Origin: Halococcoides cellulosivorans
GTDB lineage: Archaea > Halobacteriota > Halobacteria > Halobacteriales > Haloarculaceae
Length of the DNA stretch: 64,000 nucleotides
NCBI RefSeq assembly: GCF_003058365.1
Contig: NZ_CP028858.1
Location: 2,096,836-2,160,835, forward strand
Reading direction: 5' to 3'
This document shows, in pieces, positions 15,578-24,166 of this stretch; positions within the stretch are counted from its first letter, which is position 1; the number at the start of each line of letters is the position of its first letter. The notes beneath the pieces are model-generated. The model saw only the letters and a program-made list of their open reading frames with translations. It was not told where the DNA came from and did no database searches. The position numbers and the translations under genes are program-made.

Positions 15578-17746
15578 TCAGCCGTCGAGTTCGCGCTCGA
15601 TGACCGCCCGGCGCTCGGCGATGCGGTCGGCGGTCGCCGTGAGGACGCCCCGATCGGTCGTGATCGAGAGGCGCCCGTCGGTGGTCGTCCGACCGAGGCC
15701 GGTGACGGGCGCGACACCCGCGAGGCGGTCCGCGACGGCCTCGGGGGCGGTCGTCTCGACGATCGCTCGACCCGCCTGTTCGTGAAACAGTGCGCCGTGA
15801 GCGTCGATCCCCGTGAGATCGACGCTCGCACCCGTCTCGGCGGTGACCATCTCCGCGAGAGCGATCGCGAGGCCACCGTGAGAGGCGTCGTGGGCGGCGA
15901 GCGTCGAATCCATCCGTGCGACGTCACGGACGGCGTCGACCAGCCCCGCCGGATCGCCCGGAAGGTCGGGGACCCGATCGGTGCCGTCGAGGCCCGCGAG
16001 ATACTCCGACCCGCCGAGGGCGGGGTCGGTCTCGCCCGCAAGGACGCGATCGCCGATCACGAGGAGCGAGCCCTCGCCCGACAGATCGATCCCCGGGGCG
16101 GTGGCCTCCTCGCGCACCCCGACCATCGCGAGCGTCGGCGTCGGCGGGATCGGGCCCTCGTCAGAGTCGTTGTACAGCGAGACGTTCCCGCCGACGACCG
16201 GGACCGAGAGGTCGGCACAGATCTCCGCGAGGCCCTCGACGATCGCCTCGAACCGGCCGTACTCGCGAGGCGTCTCGGGGTTCGCACCGTTGAGACAGTC
16301 CACGGCCGCGTGCGGTCGTGCGCCCGCGACCGCGAGATTCGTCGCGTTCTCCAGGCCGACCGCGCGGGCCCCCTCGTAGGGGGCAGCGTCGGTCCAGTTC
16401 GGGTCGGCGCCCGCCGAGAGCGCGATCGCGGCGTCGGCTTCGGGCACGTCGAGCACGGCGGCGTCCCCACCAGGGCGCTCGGCCGTCCGAACGCCGACCT
16501 CGTGGTCGTACTGACGGTAGACCCAGCGCTTCGAGGCGGTGTTCGGACTCGCGAGCAGGCGATCGAACGCATCAGCGACGGCGGGCGGGTCGGACGGGAG
16601 ATTGCGTTCGGGCGCAGTCGGGCGCTCACTGTCGAGGTCGTTGAGCGGCGCGCCCTCGCCGAGGAATTCGGCGGGCACGTCGACGGCCGTCTCGCCCTCG
16701 AACGTACAGGTGAAATTGCCGTCCGCGGTGACCGACCCGATTGCCGCCGCGACGAGGTCGTAGCGCTCGGCAATCGCGGCGACGCGATCGACGTTCTCCG
16801 GGGTGATTTCGTAACACATCCGCTCCTGGGACTCCGAGAGGAGGATCTCCAGGGCGGACATGTTCGGTTCGCGCTGGGGCACCCGGTCGAGGGCGATATC
16901 GGCCCCGAACCCGCCTTTCGCGACGAGTTCCGAAGAGGCCCCGCCGAGGCCCGCCGCACCCAAATCGCGGGCACTCTCGATCAGGCCTTCGTCGAGCAGC
17001 GCTTCGTTGCACTCGATCAGGAGTTTCTCGCTGTAGGGGTCACCGACCTGGACGGCCGGGCGGTCCTCTGTCTCGGCGTCCTCGTCGAGGTCCTCGCTCG
17101 CAAACGAGGCACCGCCGAGGCCGTCGCGACCGGTCTCGCCGCCGACCAGGACGAGCGCGTTGCCCGCCCGCTGGGCTTCGGCGGTGACCATCCGATCGGC
17201 GTCGACCAGACCGACACAGGCGACGTTCACCAGCGGGTTGCCCGCGTAGTCGTCGTGGAACGCGACGCTGCCCGCGACGGTGGGCACGCCGATGCAGTTG
17301 CCGTAGTGGCTGATCCCCTCGACGACGCCCTCGAACAGATATCGTGGGTACTCCGCGTCGAAGTCACCGAAATAGAGGCTGTCGGTCAGCGCGATGGGGT
17401 ACGCGCCCATCGAGAGGATGTCCCGGACGATCCCGCCGACGCCGGTCGCCGCGCCGTCGAACGGATCGACGTAGGAGGGGTGGTTGTGGCTCTCGATCCC
17501 CATCGCGAGGTAGGTGTCGTCGGCCGCGTCGTCGTCAGACGACGGAATGGCGACGACGCCGGCGTCGTCACCCGGCGGGACGACGACGTCCGGCCCGTCG
17601 CTCTCGAACGCGCCGAGCAGGGGGCGAGAGGATCGGTACGCGCAGTGCTCACTCCAGAGGTTCTCGAACAGCGCGGCCTCCTCACGTGTGAGGTCGCGAC
17701 CGAGTTCCGCCCGAACGATGTCGCGATCGCCGTCGTCGAGGGTCAT
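15578..17746 (-). CDS. purL: Phosphoribosylformylglycinamidine synthase subunit PurL
   Basis: A 722-residue cytoplasmic enzyme that uses ammonia from the PurQ glutaminase to convert FGAR to FGAM in purine synthesis, with ATP. It is the small PurL form that works with separate PurQ and PurS. Recognisable parts are '[19 protein letters not shown]' (residues about 26-44), '[20 protein letters not shown]' (active-site histidines and substrate loop), '[15 protein letters not shown]' and the second-half repeat '[20 protein letters not shown]'. The two tandem AIRS-like halves are complete and the length is standard. No purQ or purS lies beside it. Confidence 0.96.
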   Translation of the reverse strand: MTLDDGDRDIVRAELGRDLTREEAALFENLWSEHCAYRSSRPLLGAFESDGPDVVVPPGDDAGVVAIPSSDDDAADDTYLAMGIESHNHPSYVDPFDGAATGVGGIVRDILSMGAYPIALTDSLYFGDFDAEYPRYLFEGVVEGISHYGNCIGVPTVAGSVAFHDDYAGNPLVNVACVGLVDADRMVTAEAQRAGNALVLVGGETGRDGLGGASFASEDLDEDAETEDRPAVQVGDPYSEKLLIECNEALLDEGLIESARDLGAAGLGGASSELVAKGGFGADIALDRVPQREPNMSALEILLSESQERMCYEITPENVDRVAAIAERYDLVAAAIGSVTADGNFTCTFEGETAVDVPAEFLGEGAPLNDLDSERPTAPERNLPSDPPAVADAFDRLLASPNTASKRWVYRQYDHEVGVRTAERPGGDAAVLDVPEADAAIALSAGADPNWTDAAPYEGARAVGLENATNLAVAGARPHAAVDCLNGANPETPREYGRFEAIVEGLAEICADLSVPVVGGNVSLYNDSDEGPIPPTPTLAMVGVREEATAPGIDLSGEGSLLVIGDRVLAGETDPALGGSEYLAGLDGTDRVPDLPGDPAGLVDAVRDVARMDSTLAAHDASHGGLAIALAEMVTAETGASVDLTGIDAHGALFHEQAGRAIVETTAPEAVADRLAGVAPVTGLGRTTTDGRLSITTDRGVLTATADRIAERRAVIERELDG

Positions 17747-17823
17747 TGCGGTGGCGTCGCGTCCGCCCGGGCAAAGCGCTTTCTATCCGCTCATCGCCAT
17801 CGTCCCGAGTCGGCCGCCACACC

Positions 17824-18117
17824 TCAGCCGACGGTCAGCGGTCGATCCTCGAACAGCGAATAGGTGACCACGAGCGCACCGATCGCCGTCCCGACCGACT
17901 GGATCGCGATCGAGGCCTCGAAATCGAGCACGGAAACCTGAAAGCCGACGCCGGCGAGCAGACCAGCGACAGTGATGACGGCGAATCCGAGCGCGAGCGT
18001 GCGCATCGCGGGGGCCCGCCTCCGGCGATACGCCCGAAATCCGAGGATCGCGAGGACCGCTGCACAGGCGACGATGGTCGTCTTGGCCATAACGACCGCT
18101 GCGATGATCGGATCCAT
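17824..18117 (-). CDS. Small membrane protein, DUF7521-like (second copy)
   Basis: A 97-residue protein with three hydrophobic segments: about residues 5-28 (IAAVVMAKTTIVACAAVLAI), 41-62 (LALGFAVITVAGLLAGVGFQ) and 68-90 (ASIAIQSVGTAIGALVVTYS). The basic 'FRAYRRRRAPAMRTLALGFA' between helices 1 and 2 matches the neighbouring gene at 18242, so the two are paralogues. This is a haloarchaeal family (DUF7521, name from memory) often found beside a winged-helix regulator. The job is unknown; small size and pairing suggest a membrane sensor or a partner of the regulator. It is probably the last gene of a three-gene unit starting at 18894. Confidence 0.7.
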   Translation of the reverse strand: MDPIIAAVVMAKTTIVACAAVLAILGFRAYRRRRAPAMRTLALGFAVITVAGLLAGVGFQVSVLDFEASIAIQSVGTAIGALVVTYSLFEDRPLTVG

Positions 18118-18241
18118 ACCCGTATCGACAGTCCGTACGCCCGGGCGAAAGAAGGAGTCCCAGATTACCACGGCTTGAGAACGGTCGGGCCGTCTCGGGC
18201 GCTCGGGGCCCGCTGGACCGGGCCGCACTGCTCTCACCGCG

Positions 18242-18520
18242 CTACTCGGCGTAGACCGAATAGAGGATGATCGCGAACCCGACGACGGTCAGGACGCTCT
18301 CGACCAGGAGACTCGTCGCGATGTCGAAGTTCCAGAGCATGTTCGAGAGCCCCGCCAAAAAGGCCCCCAGCGTGACGAGGCCGAACCCGGCGGCGAGCAG
18401 GCCCACGGCTCGTGACCCGCCGCGGCGGTACGCCCGCCCCGAGAGGAGCGTGATCGTCGCGCCGAGCAGCAGGATGATCGTTTTCAGTGCTACGACCGCG
18501 GTTTCGACAATGGGACTCAC
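18242..18520 (-). CDS. Small membrane protein, DUF7521-like (first copy)
   Basis: A 92-residue protein beginning at a GTG that overlaps the stop of the regulator gene (GTGA), a sign of coupled translation. It has three hydrophobic segments (about 8-28, 37-57, 68-90) and the same signature as its paralogue downstream: 'GRAYRRGGSRAVGLLAAGFG' after helix 1, and a C-terminal helix containing 'ESVLTVVGFAIILYSVYAE'. The family is known only as haloarchaeal membrane proteins of unknown function next to HTH genes. The tight coupling to the regulator suggests that the regulator controls, or is controlled by, the membrane proteins. Confidence 0.72.
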   Translation of the reverse strand: MSPIVETAVVALKTIILLLGATITLLSGRAYRRGGSRAVGLLAAGFGLVTLGAFLAGLSNMLWNFDIATSLLVESVLTVVGFAIILYSVYAE

Positions 18521-18894
18521 GTTTCTTTGCGCACCTCCGACCACAGTGATTCGAGTCGCTCGTCGGCCGTCCGGGCCCGCCGAGAGATCGCCACCTCGAC
18601 CTCGCGGTCGTCGTTCAGATCGACGGTGACCTCCTCGAAGGCGACCTCGTAGGTGCTGGCGTGTTGCCCGTCGGGGCGAATCTCGACGCCTTCGGTCAAC
18701 AGCGTCGATTCGGTCAGCAGTTCGAGTTTCCGGTAGGTCGTCGACAGCGGGATGTCGCTCGCTTCCGAGATTTCGTTCGCGGTCATTGGCTCCTCCAGGA
18801 CGCCGACGATGGTCCGGCATTCGGGGTCGTCCAGAGCGTCGAGGACGTCTTGCACCGCGGGGTCGTCCTCGTCCGCGAACGGGTCACGGACCAT
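18517..18894 (-). CDS. Winged-helix regulator, ArsR/TrmB-like
   Basis: A 125-residue cytoplasmic regulator. Residues about 12-85 form the winged helix: 'VQDVLDALDDPECRTIVGVL' (helix 1 region), 'EPMTANEISEASDIPLSTTY' (turn and recognition helix) and 'RKLELLTESTLLTEGVEIRP' (wing). The C-terminal part has 'ASTYEVAFEEVTVDLN' and a charged helix, seen in haloarchaeal one-domain HTH regulators. It heads an operon with two DUF7521-like membrane proteins (overlap of four bases with the first). A TTAAAT box at 18921-18926 lies 29 bases before the ATG. The effector is unknown. Confidence 0.82.
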   Translation of the reverse strand: MVRDPFADEDDPAVQDVLDALDDPECRTIVGVLEEPMTANEISEASDIPLSTTYRKLELLTESTLLTEGVEIRPDGQHASTYEVAFEEVTVDLNDDREVEVAISRRARTADERLESLWSEVRKET

Positions 18895-18920
18895 TACGGA
18901 AAGACGTACCCGACGAAGCG

Positions 18921-18926
18921 ATTTAA
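18921..18926 (-). promoter_or_regulatory. TATA box of the regulator/DUF7521 operon
   Basis: TTAAAT in CCGTTAAATCG, centred about 29 bases before the ATG at 18894; consistent with a leaderless first gene. Confidence 0.5.
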
Positions 18927-19037
18927 CGGCACCGACCTCGATAAACCGGTCGTTATTGCCGGTATTGGCCCGTCTCCGGGGTCCGGGGATCTGCCGAGGA
19001 CCAAAGGTTGAAAGCTCTCAGGAGCGAACGTTCGGTG

Positions 19038-19406
19038 ATGAGCACCGACACCGAGAGCGACCAGCAGACCCTCGAAGACCGGGTGGGGAACTTCCTCCGC
19101 CGGAACTTCCCGCAGATCCAGATGCACGGCGGGAACGCCGCCGTGCAAGAACTCGACCCCGAGACCGGCGAGGTCACCATCGCGCTCGGCGGGGCCTGCA
19201 GCGGGTGTGGCATCTCACCGATGACGATCCAGGCGATCAAGTCCCGCATGACCGAGGAGATTCCCGAAATCGAGACCGTCCACGCCTCGACCGGCATGGA
19301 CGGCGGCATGGGCGGGATGGGCGGCCCGGCCGCCTCCCGTGGTGGCGACATCGACACCGGCGAGGCCGAAGAGTCCGCGGACGAGACGCCCGACGCGCCG
19401 TTCTGA
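19038..19406 (+). CDS. NifU-like C-terminal domain Fe-S scaffold protein
   Basis: A 122-residue protein of the NifU C-terminal (Nfu) type, which carries or transfers Fe-S clusters. The core is 'VGNFLRRNFPQIQMHGGNAA' followed by 'TIALGGACSGCGISPMTIQA' with the paired cysteines C54 and C57 that bind a cluster between two subunits. A glycine-methionine-rich and acidic tail (GMDGGMGGMGGPAASRGGD) extends past the domain; such tails are common in halophile proteins. The ATG at 19038 lies 28 bases after an AAAGGTTGAAAG region that may act as the TATA box. A T-run follows the stop. Confidence 0.88.
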   Translation: MSTDTESDQQTLEDRVGNFLRRNFPQIQMHGGNAAVQELDPETGEVTIALGGACSGCGISPMTIQAIKSRMTEEIPEIETVHASTGMDGGMGGMGGPAASRGGDIDTGEAEESADETPDAPF

Positions 19407-19411
19407 TTTTT
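19407..19411 (+). terminator. T-run after the NifU-like gene
   Basis: TTTTT begins one base after the stop codon, in the 23-base gap to the convergent rubredoxin-like gene. Short T-runs are the usual archaeal termination signal; no hairpin is needed. Confidence 0.35.
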
Positions 19412-19429
19412 CCCCGTTCGATCTCTCGA

Positions 19430-19723
19430 TCAGTCGTCGGTGTAGTAATAGATCGATTCCCGTGGCGCGCCACACGACGGACACGCCTCCGGGACGTCGT
19501 CGATCTGACCCATCTCCCCGCACTCGTAACACCGCCACATCAACTGGGCTTCGCCCGCGACGCCCGAGGCGATGTGTTCGCTCGACATGGCCTGGATGCC
19601 GTCGTCCGTGGAGACGTGAAAGCCGTGGTCGTCGAACCCACGGACCGTCCCGAGTTTGTTGCCGTCGCGATCGAACACTGGCTGACCGAACCCGACGTCG
19701 GGGTCGCTCATTTCGGACTCCAT
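19430..19723 (-). CDS. PRC-barrel-like protein with rubredoxin-like zinc ribbon
   Basis: A 97-residue protein with two parts. Residues about 5-40 (VGFGQPVFDRDGNKLGTVRG, then FDDHGFHVS) resemble a PRC-barrel, a small beta domain found in RNA-processing and photosynthetic proteins. The C-terminal part has 'MWRCYECGEMGQIDDVPEAC' followed by PSCG: two CxxC knuckles of a rubredoxin-like or rubrerythrin-type metal site. The combination is known in haloarchaea (DUF7130, name from memory). It may bind iron or zinc; redox or structural roles are both open. The ATG at 19723 is preferred over the ATG at 19711 because the TATA box TTTATTA is centred 27 bases before it. Confidence 0.8.
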   Translation of the reverse strand: MESEMSDPDVGFGQPVFDRDGNKLGTVRGFDDHGFHVSTDDGIQAMSSEHIASGVAGEAQLMWRCYECGEMGQIDDVPEACPSCGAPRESIYYYTDD

Positions 19724-19746
19724 GGGAACGAGTACCGAGGGACACA

Positions 19747-19753
19747 TAATAAA
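19747..19753 (-). promoter_or_regulatory. TATA box of the rubredoxin-like gene
   Basis: TTTATTA on the minus strand, centred 27 bases before the ATG at 19723; it selects that ATG over the in-frame ATG 12 bases further in. Confidence 0.6.
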
Positions 19754-19801
19754 GTTCAGGCCGAGTGGTCGTCGAACAGAGAGAAGCGAGTTCGACTGCA
19801 C

Positions 19802-21022
19802 TCAGACCGGATCGATCAGCGTCTCGCCCGACAGTGCGTGCTCGGCGAGCACGTCCCGGTCGACCGTGACACCCAGTCCGGGATCGTCGGGCACGGGAAT
19901 CTGTCCGTCGACGATGACGCGTTCCTCGACCAACTCGTCCCACCAGTCCAGATCCTCGCTGTGGAACTCCACCGCGAGCGTGTTCGAGACCGCCGCCGCG
20001 ACGTGGGCGGTCGCCATCGTCCCCACCGGCGAGGCGACGTTGTGGAAGGCCACGGGGATGTAATAGGTGTCCGCGAGGTCCGCAATCTGTCGGGTCTCGC
20101 GCATCCCGCCGACCTTCGGCACGTCGGGAGCGATCACGTCGACTGCGCCCTCCTCGATCAGGCGGCGGTGGCCGTGGACGCGATAGACGTTCTCGCCCGC
20201 GGCGATCGGCGTGCTCGTCTCGCGGGTGACCCGGCGCTGGACGTCGTGATTTTCGGGCGGCACGGGGTCTTCGAGCCACCAGACGTCGCTCTGTTCACAG
20301 GCCGCGGCCAGTCGCTGCGCGCTCTCGGCGGTGTACGACCAGTGACAGTCGAACGCGACCTGCGCGCGGTCGCCCACCCGCTCGGTGACGCGCTCGACGA
20401 TCGCAGCCTGGCGGTCGATCGCTGCGGGGCGAAGATGGCGATTCGCCCGGTCGCCGTCGCTGCCCGTCGGCACGTCGAGATCGAACTTCAGCGCGTCGTA
20501 GCGGTCGGCCAGCCGATCGGCGGTCGCCGCCGTCGAGTCGGGATCGCCCTCCTCGCCCGCGTGGGCGTCACAGTAGACCCGGACGGTGTCCCGATACTTC
20601 CCGCCCAATAGCTGGTAGGCCGGGACGTCGATCAGGCGGCCCGCCAGATCGTGGAGTGCGATCTCGATGCCCGCGATGGCGGTGACGGTCGGGCCGGCGA
20701 TCGACCCCTCGCCGGACATCTTCTGGATCAGGTGCTCGACGAGACGGTCGATGTCGAGTGGGCACTCACCCACGACGAACGGGCGCATGCGGTCGATCAG
20801 CGCGGGCACGCCCGCACCCCAGTAGGCCTCGCCGGTCCCTGCGGCGTCGTCGGTGTACACCCGAACGATCGTCCAGGGGAACGTGCCGTCGACCACGGTC
20901 GTCTGGATGTCCGTGATCGTCGGGCGGTCGTCGCGGGAGTCGAGCCCCATCGATCCCGCCGAGAGGTCGCGCATCGTGTACTCGGCGTTCGGATCCGGCA
21001 GGTCGGCAGCGTCGCGGTCCAT
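19802..21022 (-). CDS. Sugar-acid dehydratase, enolase superfamily (gluconate/xylonate type)
   Basis: A 406-residue enzyme of the mandelate racemase/muconate lactonizing group. It starts MDRDAADLPDPNAEYTMRDL, a leader I know from haloarchaeal gluconate dehydratase (GnaD) and xylonate dehydratase (XacD), which remove water from aldonic acids to give 2-keto-3-deoxy sugar acids for the semi-phosphorylative Entner-Doudoroff or Weimberg routes. Active-site elements are present: Lys in 'DALKFDLDVP', metal ligands in 'VAFDCHWS', 'WWLEDPVPPEN' and 'PIAAGENVYR', and His in 'YIPVAFHNVASP'. Which sugar acid is used cannot be told from sequence alone. No sugar kinase or aldolase lies beside it. Confidence 0.82.
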   Translation of the reverse strand: MDRDAADLPDPNAEYTMRDLSAGSMGLDSRDDRPTITDIQTTVVDGTFPWTIVRVYTDDAAGTGEAYWGAGVPALIDRMRPFVVGECPLDIDRLVEHLIQKMSGEGSIAGPTVTAIAGIEIALHDLAGRLIDVPAYQLLGGKYRDTVRVYCDAHAGEEGDPDSTAATADRLADRYDALKFDLDVPTGSDGDRANRHLRPAAIDRQAAIVERVTERVGDRAQVAFDCHWSYTAESAQRLAAACEQSDVWWLEDPVPPENHDVQRRVTRETSTPIAAGENVYRVHGHRRLIEEGAVDVIAPDVPKVGGMRETRQIADLADTYYIPVAFHNVASPVGTMATAHVAAAVSNTLAVEFHSEDLDWWDELVEERVIVDGQIPVPDDPGLGVTVDRDVLAEHALSGETLIDPV

Positions 21023-21072
21023 GCCAACGCGGGGGGCGCGACCGGGAAAAACGAGTGGGTCGAGTGGTGGGA

Positions 21073-21189
21073 GTGACGCGGGCCGATGGCCCCGGTGACC
21101 CAGACCGCAGACAGCCTGTGACGCGGGCCGATGGCCCCGGTGACCCAGACCGCAGACAGCCTGTGACGCGGGCCGATGGCCCGCGTCAC
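21073..21189. repeat. 45-bp tandem repeat ending in a perfect hairpin at the sdhB 3' end
   Basis: Two complete 45-base units (21073-21117, 21118-21162) and a partial third (from 21163). Each unit contains GGGCCGATGGCCC, a short stem-loop. The partial unit continues into GGCCCGCGTCAC, making a perfect 12-base-pair inverted repeat GTGACGCGGGCC/GGCCCGCGTCAC with a GAT loop at 21163-21189. On the minus strand this hairpin covers the TGA of sdhB and the bases after it, so it may end or stabilise the sdhCDB mRNA. Confidence 0.85.
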
Positions 21190-22049
21190 TCCCAGAACTT
21201 CAGATCGTCCTTGACACCCTCGCGTTTGAGTGCCTGAATGTGTTCGGTCAGCGGGATGTCTTTCGGACAGACATCGGTACAGGAGAACTGGGTCTGACAC
21301 CGCCAGACGCCGTGTTCGTCTTCGACGATTTCGAGGCGGGTCTTACGGCGCTCGGCGCCCTCGCGTTCGTCCATGACGAACCGATAGGCCTTGTTGATCG
21401 CCGCCGGGCCGAGGTACTCGTTGTCGCCCGCGGCGACGTTACACGAGGACTGGCAGGCGCCACACTGGATGCACCGCGTCGAGAGCTTGATTTTCTCGCG
21501 GTTTTCGGGGCTCTGGCGTTGTTCTTCGAGGTCGTCCGCGGGCGTCTCGTCGGGATCGAAGTACGGTTCGATGGCCTCCATCTGGTCGTAGAAGTCGCTC
21601 ATGTCGACGACCAGGTCCTTCTCGACGGGTTTGTGCGGCAGTGGATCGATCTGAATCGGATCGCCCAGTGCAGAGAGTTGGGTGCGACAGGCCAACCGCT
21701 GAGCGCCCTGGACGAACAGGGCGTCCGAGCCACAGACGGCCTGCTGACAGGAGTGTCGGAAGGTGAGCGAGGAGTCGTAGGTGTCCCGCGCGTAGATCAG
21801 CGCGTCGAGCACCGTCATGCCTTCGTGGGTCGGAATGACGAACTCGTCGTAGTGTGGCTCGGCGCGCTCGGGGACGTCCGGGTCGTACCGGAACACGCGC
21901 ATCGTCGCGGTCTCCTCGTCGTCGAGGTCCGGGGTGACGCGTTCGGCCTCGCTCGGGTCGGCCATGCCGGCCTCCGGGCGGACGCTGGCGACCGCCGGGT
22001 CGTCGTCGCTGTGCACGGTCTCGGTGTCGTCGGAGGGTGTGGAACTCAT
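21186..22049 (-). CDS. sdhB: Succinate dehydrogenase iron-sulfur subunit
   Basis: A 287-residue subunit that passes electrons from the flavoprotein SdhA to the membrane anchor and quinone. After an acidic extension typical of haloarchaea it has the plant-type ferredoxin region 'LTFRHSCQQAVCGSDALFVQ' and 'RLACRTQLS' for the [2Fe-2S] cluster, then 'STRCIQCGACQSSCNVA' for [4Fe-4S] and 'CQTQFSCTDVCPKDIPLTEH' for [3Fe-4S]. The ATG at 22049 overlaps the stop of sdhD (ATGA). SdhA, the partner that oxidises succinate, normally follows sdhB in haloarchaea but is absent here; a tandem repeat with a hairpin takes its place. Confidence 0.95.
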   Translation of the reverse strand: MSSTPSDDTETVHSDDDPAVASVRPEAGMADPSEAERVTPDLDDEETATMRVFRYDPDVPERAEPHYDEFVIPTHEGMTVLDALIYARDTYDSSLTFRHSCQQAVCGSDALFVQGAQRLACRTQLSALGDPIQIDPLPHKPVEKDLVVDMSDFYDQMEAIEPYFDPDETPADDLEEQRQSPENREKIKLSTRCIQCGACQSSCNVAAGDNEYLGPAAINKAYRFVMDEREGAERRKTRLEIVEDEHGVWRCQTQFSCTDVCPKDIPLTEHIQALKREGVKDDLKFWE

Positions 22050-22435
22050 AGGTTGATCAGCGGGCTCATTGCCGCAGCGACGCGCAGTCCCTGGACGAGG
22101 AGGGCGATGCTCGCGACGATCAGGCCCCACTTGACGACGCGGGCGCGAGTGCCCGAGAGCCCGGCGTTGACGAGCGCGTTGTACACGCCGTTGACACCGT
22201 GGACCGTCGCGGCGAACAGGAACGCGACCATCGTCAGAAGGTACCCTAGTTCGCCCATGCGCGCGGTCGTCCCGGCGAGCGTGATGTCGGCGGCGTGGTT
22301 GACGAAGTGCAGCAAGTAAAAATGGAAGGCGAGCGTCCCGATCAGGAACACGGCCGTCGCGCGCTGGAGCACCCAGCGAAGGCTGCCGCGCTCGAACGCC
22401 GACCGCGCCACCGCGTCACTCCCGCGAGTGCTCAT
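22046..22435 (-). CDS. sdhD: Succinate dehydrogenase membrane anchor subunit D
   Basis: A 129-residue membrane protein with three hydrophobic segments (about residues 22-45, 66-90, 101-121). '[20 protein letters not shown]' at the start of helix 1 and '[15 protein letters not shown]' with histidines fit the heme b/quinone-binding anchor family. It lies between sdhC and sdhB with ATGA overlaps on both sides, so all three are one operon with coupled translation. Assignment as D rather than C follows the usual haloarchaeal order sdhC-sdhD-sdhB-sdhA. Confidence 0.88.
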   Translation of the reverse strand: MSTRGSDAVARSAFERGSLRWVLQRATAVFLIGTLAFHFYLLHFVNHAADITLAGTTARMGELGYLLTMVAFLFAATVHGVNGVYNALVNAGLSGTRARVVKWGLIVASIALLVQGLRVAAAMSPLINL

Positions 22436-22827
22436 AGCGTCACCCCCGCGAGAAAGGTCGGCACGCTCGCGATGGCGATCAGCCCCGTCACGACGAGCGC
22501 AACGTAGAACGCTGCGGCCTGCCTGTCGAGGCCGACCCCGAGGTCGACCAGCAGGAGGCGAACGCCGTTGAGAATGTGGAAGACGGCGACCGCGAGCAGG
22601 CCGACCTCCAGGAAGCGGACGAGCAACAGGCCTTCCAGACCACCCAACGTCTCGTTGTACACCGACTCGCCGCTCATCGCCGTCGAGAGCACCGCGATGT
22701 GTGTGAACAGATAGCCGATCAGGATCCAGCCGGTGACCTTGTGGAACAGCCAGGCCCACATGCCGGCCGAGAACTCCCGCCAGCGACCGAGATCCTCGAT
22801 CGTCCCTCGATCGTACGACGCGCTCAT
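22432..22827 (-). CDS. sdhC: Succinate dehydrogenase cytochrome b subunit C
   Basis: A 131-residue membrane protein that anchors the complex and helps bind heme and quinone. Three hydrophobic segments are seen (about 29-49, 69-93, 105-128). The SdhC signature is '[20 protein letters not shown]' with Ser and His near the first helix, and '[17 protein letters not shown]' carrying the heme-ligand-type histidine. It heads the operon; its stop overlaps the sdhD start (ATGA). The ATG at 22827 precedes a region divergent from the HEAT-repeat gene. Confidence 0.9.
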   Translation of the reverse strand: MSASYDRGTIEDLGRWREFSAGMWAWLFHKVTGWILIGYLFTHIAVLSTAMSGESVYNETLGGLEGLLLVRFLEVGLLAVAVFHILNGVRLLLVDLGVGLDRQAAAFYVALVVTGLIAIASVPTFLAGVTL

Positions 22828-23007
22828 GACCGCGCTATCGTAGCGATCCGCTTTAGTCGTTGTCCCCACAGCGGCATCATCCGGATCTCGCGCTCCAGTC
22901 CCGCCAGAGCGAACGAGGAGGCCCTCGAAGGTCCGACTGGCTCCGTGAGGAACGCGCTGGCGTCGGGGATCCCAAGGGTTAGGACCGTCCCGTCGCGATA
23001 TCGTCCT

Positions 23008-23922
23008 ATGACGTCGGACGCCAAAGCGGCCGTCGAAGACCTCATCGATCGGATCGAATCCAGCACCGGTCGGGTCACCGCCGAAGACATCGAGCCGTAT
23101 CTCGATCACGACGAGCAGGTCGTCCGCAAGCGCGCCGCCGACGCCGCGTTCGCGGTGGCGTCGAACGAGCCAAGCGAGATCGTTCCGCTGGTCGATAGGC
23201 TGATCGAGATGGCCGACGACGGCTTCATCGCGAACCGACAGTCGGCGTTCGGCGCGCTCGGAGCGATCGCCGCCGAGGATCCTGCGGCCGTCGAAGACGG
23301 CTTCGACACGTACGTCGAGGGCCTCCAGGCCAGTACACCGCGAACCCGCATCCGCGCCGCCCGCTCGTTCGCGCTCGTGGTCGGTGAGAACCCCGAACTC
23401 GCCGTCGGCTCGCTCGACGACATCGTCGCGGCCGTCGACGTCGAGGAGCCCGACGAACCGGTCACCGAGCAGGCGGGCTTCGCTGGACAGCCCGATCCGG
23501 CCGCCGAGATGGTGGCCGAGGACGTCTCGAACCACGAGTTTGCCCGCGAATTGGCTTCGAACGCACTCGTCGACGCCGTCGAGGTCGCCCCCGAGGCCGT
23601 CGCAGAGTACGCCGACGCGATCAGACCGTGGCTGGACGACGGAAACACCATGATCGTGAGTGCTGCGATCGACGTCTACAGCGCACTGGCGGCCGAAGGC
23701 TACGACCTTCCGGACGACCTGAGCGACCACATCGAAGCCGGCCTCGTCGACGCACCGGTCGAAGTGCAGGCACGGGCCATCCGGGCGCTCGGGTATCTCG
23801 AAGCGACCGACGCCGTCGACACGCTCCGAGACCTCGCCCAGACCACCGACGAGGACGAACTCGCGAGCCTCGCGACCGACACCGCGGACTATCTCGACCG
23901 AGAAGACGATCCTGCAGAGTGA
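23008..23922 (+). CDS. HEAT-repeat protein
   Basis: A 304-residue, very acidic soluble protein made of alpha-helical repeats of about 35-40 residues. Repeats can be followed by their 'D..P.VR..AA.AL..L' pattern, for example '[20 protein letters not shown]', '[20 protein letters not shown]', '[20 protein letters not shown]', '[20 protein letters not shown]' and '[20 protein letters not shown]'. HEAT repeats are protein-binding scaffolds; no catalytic motif is seen and no partner is implied by the neighbours. The ATG at 23008 starts the first conserved helix; longer readings from upstream are antisense to sdhC. A 276-base spacer separates it from the ABC operon. Confidence 0.85.
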   Translation: MTSDAKAAVEDLIDRIESSTGRVTAEDIEPYLDHDEQVVRKRAADAAFAVASNEPSEIVPLVDRLIEMADDGFIANRQSAFGALGAIAAEDPAAVEDGFDTYVEGLQASTPRTRIRAARSFALVVGENPELAVGSLDDIVAAVDVEEPDEPVTEQAGFAGQPDPAAEMVAEDVSNHEFARELASNALVDAVEVAPEAVAEYADAIRPWLDDGNTMIVSAAIDVYSALAAEGYDLPDDLSDHIEAGLVDAPVEVQARAIRALGYLEATDAVDTLRDLAQTTDEDELASLATDTADYLDREDDPAE

Positions 23923-24014
23923 TAGGTCCGACGAACACACGTGGGAAAGAGTAACAGGGGACGGCGGCCAGTCGAGAGACCGACACGGTGCGTTCGAATC
24001 CCGGGACGGCGCCG

Positions 24015-24037
24015 GGACGGCCGGGGGTAGGCCGTCC
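24015..24037 (+). repeat. GC-rich hairpin between the HEAT and ABC genes
   Basis: Perfect inverted repeat GGACGGCC/GGCCGTCC with a seven-base GGGGGTA loop. It may end the HEAT gene transcript or serve as an operator; no T-run follows it. Confidence 0.5.
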
Positions 24038-24158
24038 ATTCGACACGCATCGACCGCCGAGTCCCTGCACCCCTTTTTATATGATGGGAACGAGTTACCG
24101 GGCGTGAGCGGCGTCATTCCGGCGGTCTCGGTGAGTCTACCGTCACTGGTGAGATAAC

Positions 24159-24166
24159 AATATTTA
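24159..24166 (+). promoter_or_regulatory. TATA box of the ABC importer operon
   Basis: AATATTTA is centred 36 bases before the ATG at 24199, predicting a transcript start about ten bases ahead of that codon. The in-frame ATG at 24166 overlaps the box and so cannot be the start from this promoter. Confidence 0.6.

Noticed and set aside
15782-17863. 693-residue plus-strand frame across purL
   Set aside because: Antisense to a complete purL; composition is typical of a GC-rich shadow frame.
21055-21237. Short plus-strand frame through the 45-bp repeats
   Set aside because: A 45-base unit keeps frame by chance; the frame runs antisense into sdhB and has no promoter.
23985-24015. TTCGAATC flanked by GC bases, like a tRNA T loop
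   Set aside because: The bases on the two sides of the loop do not pair as a T stem, and no acceptor, D arm or anticodon arm can be built around it.
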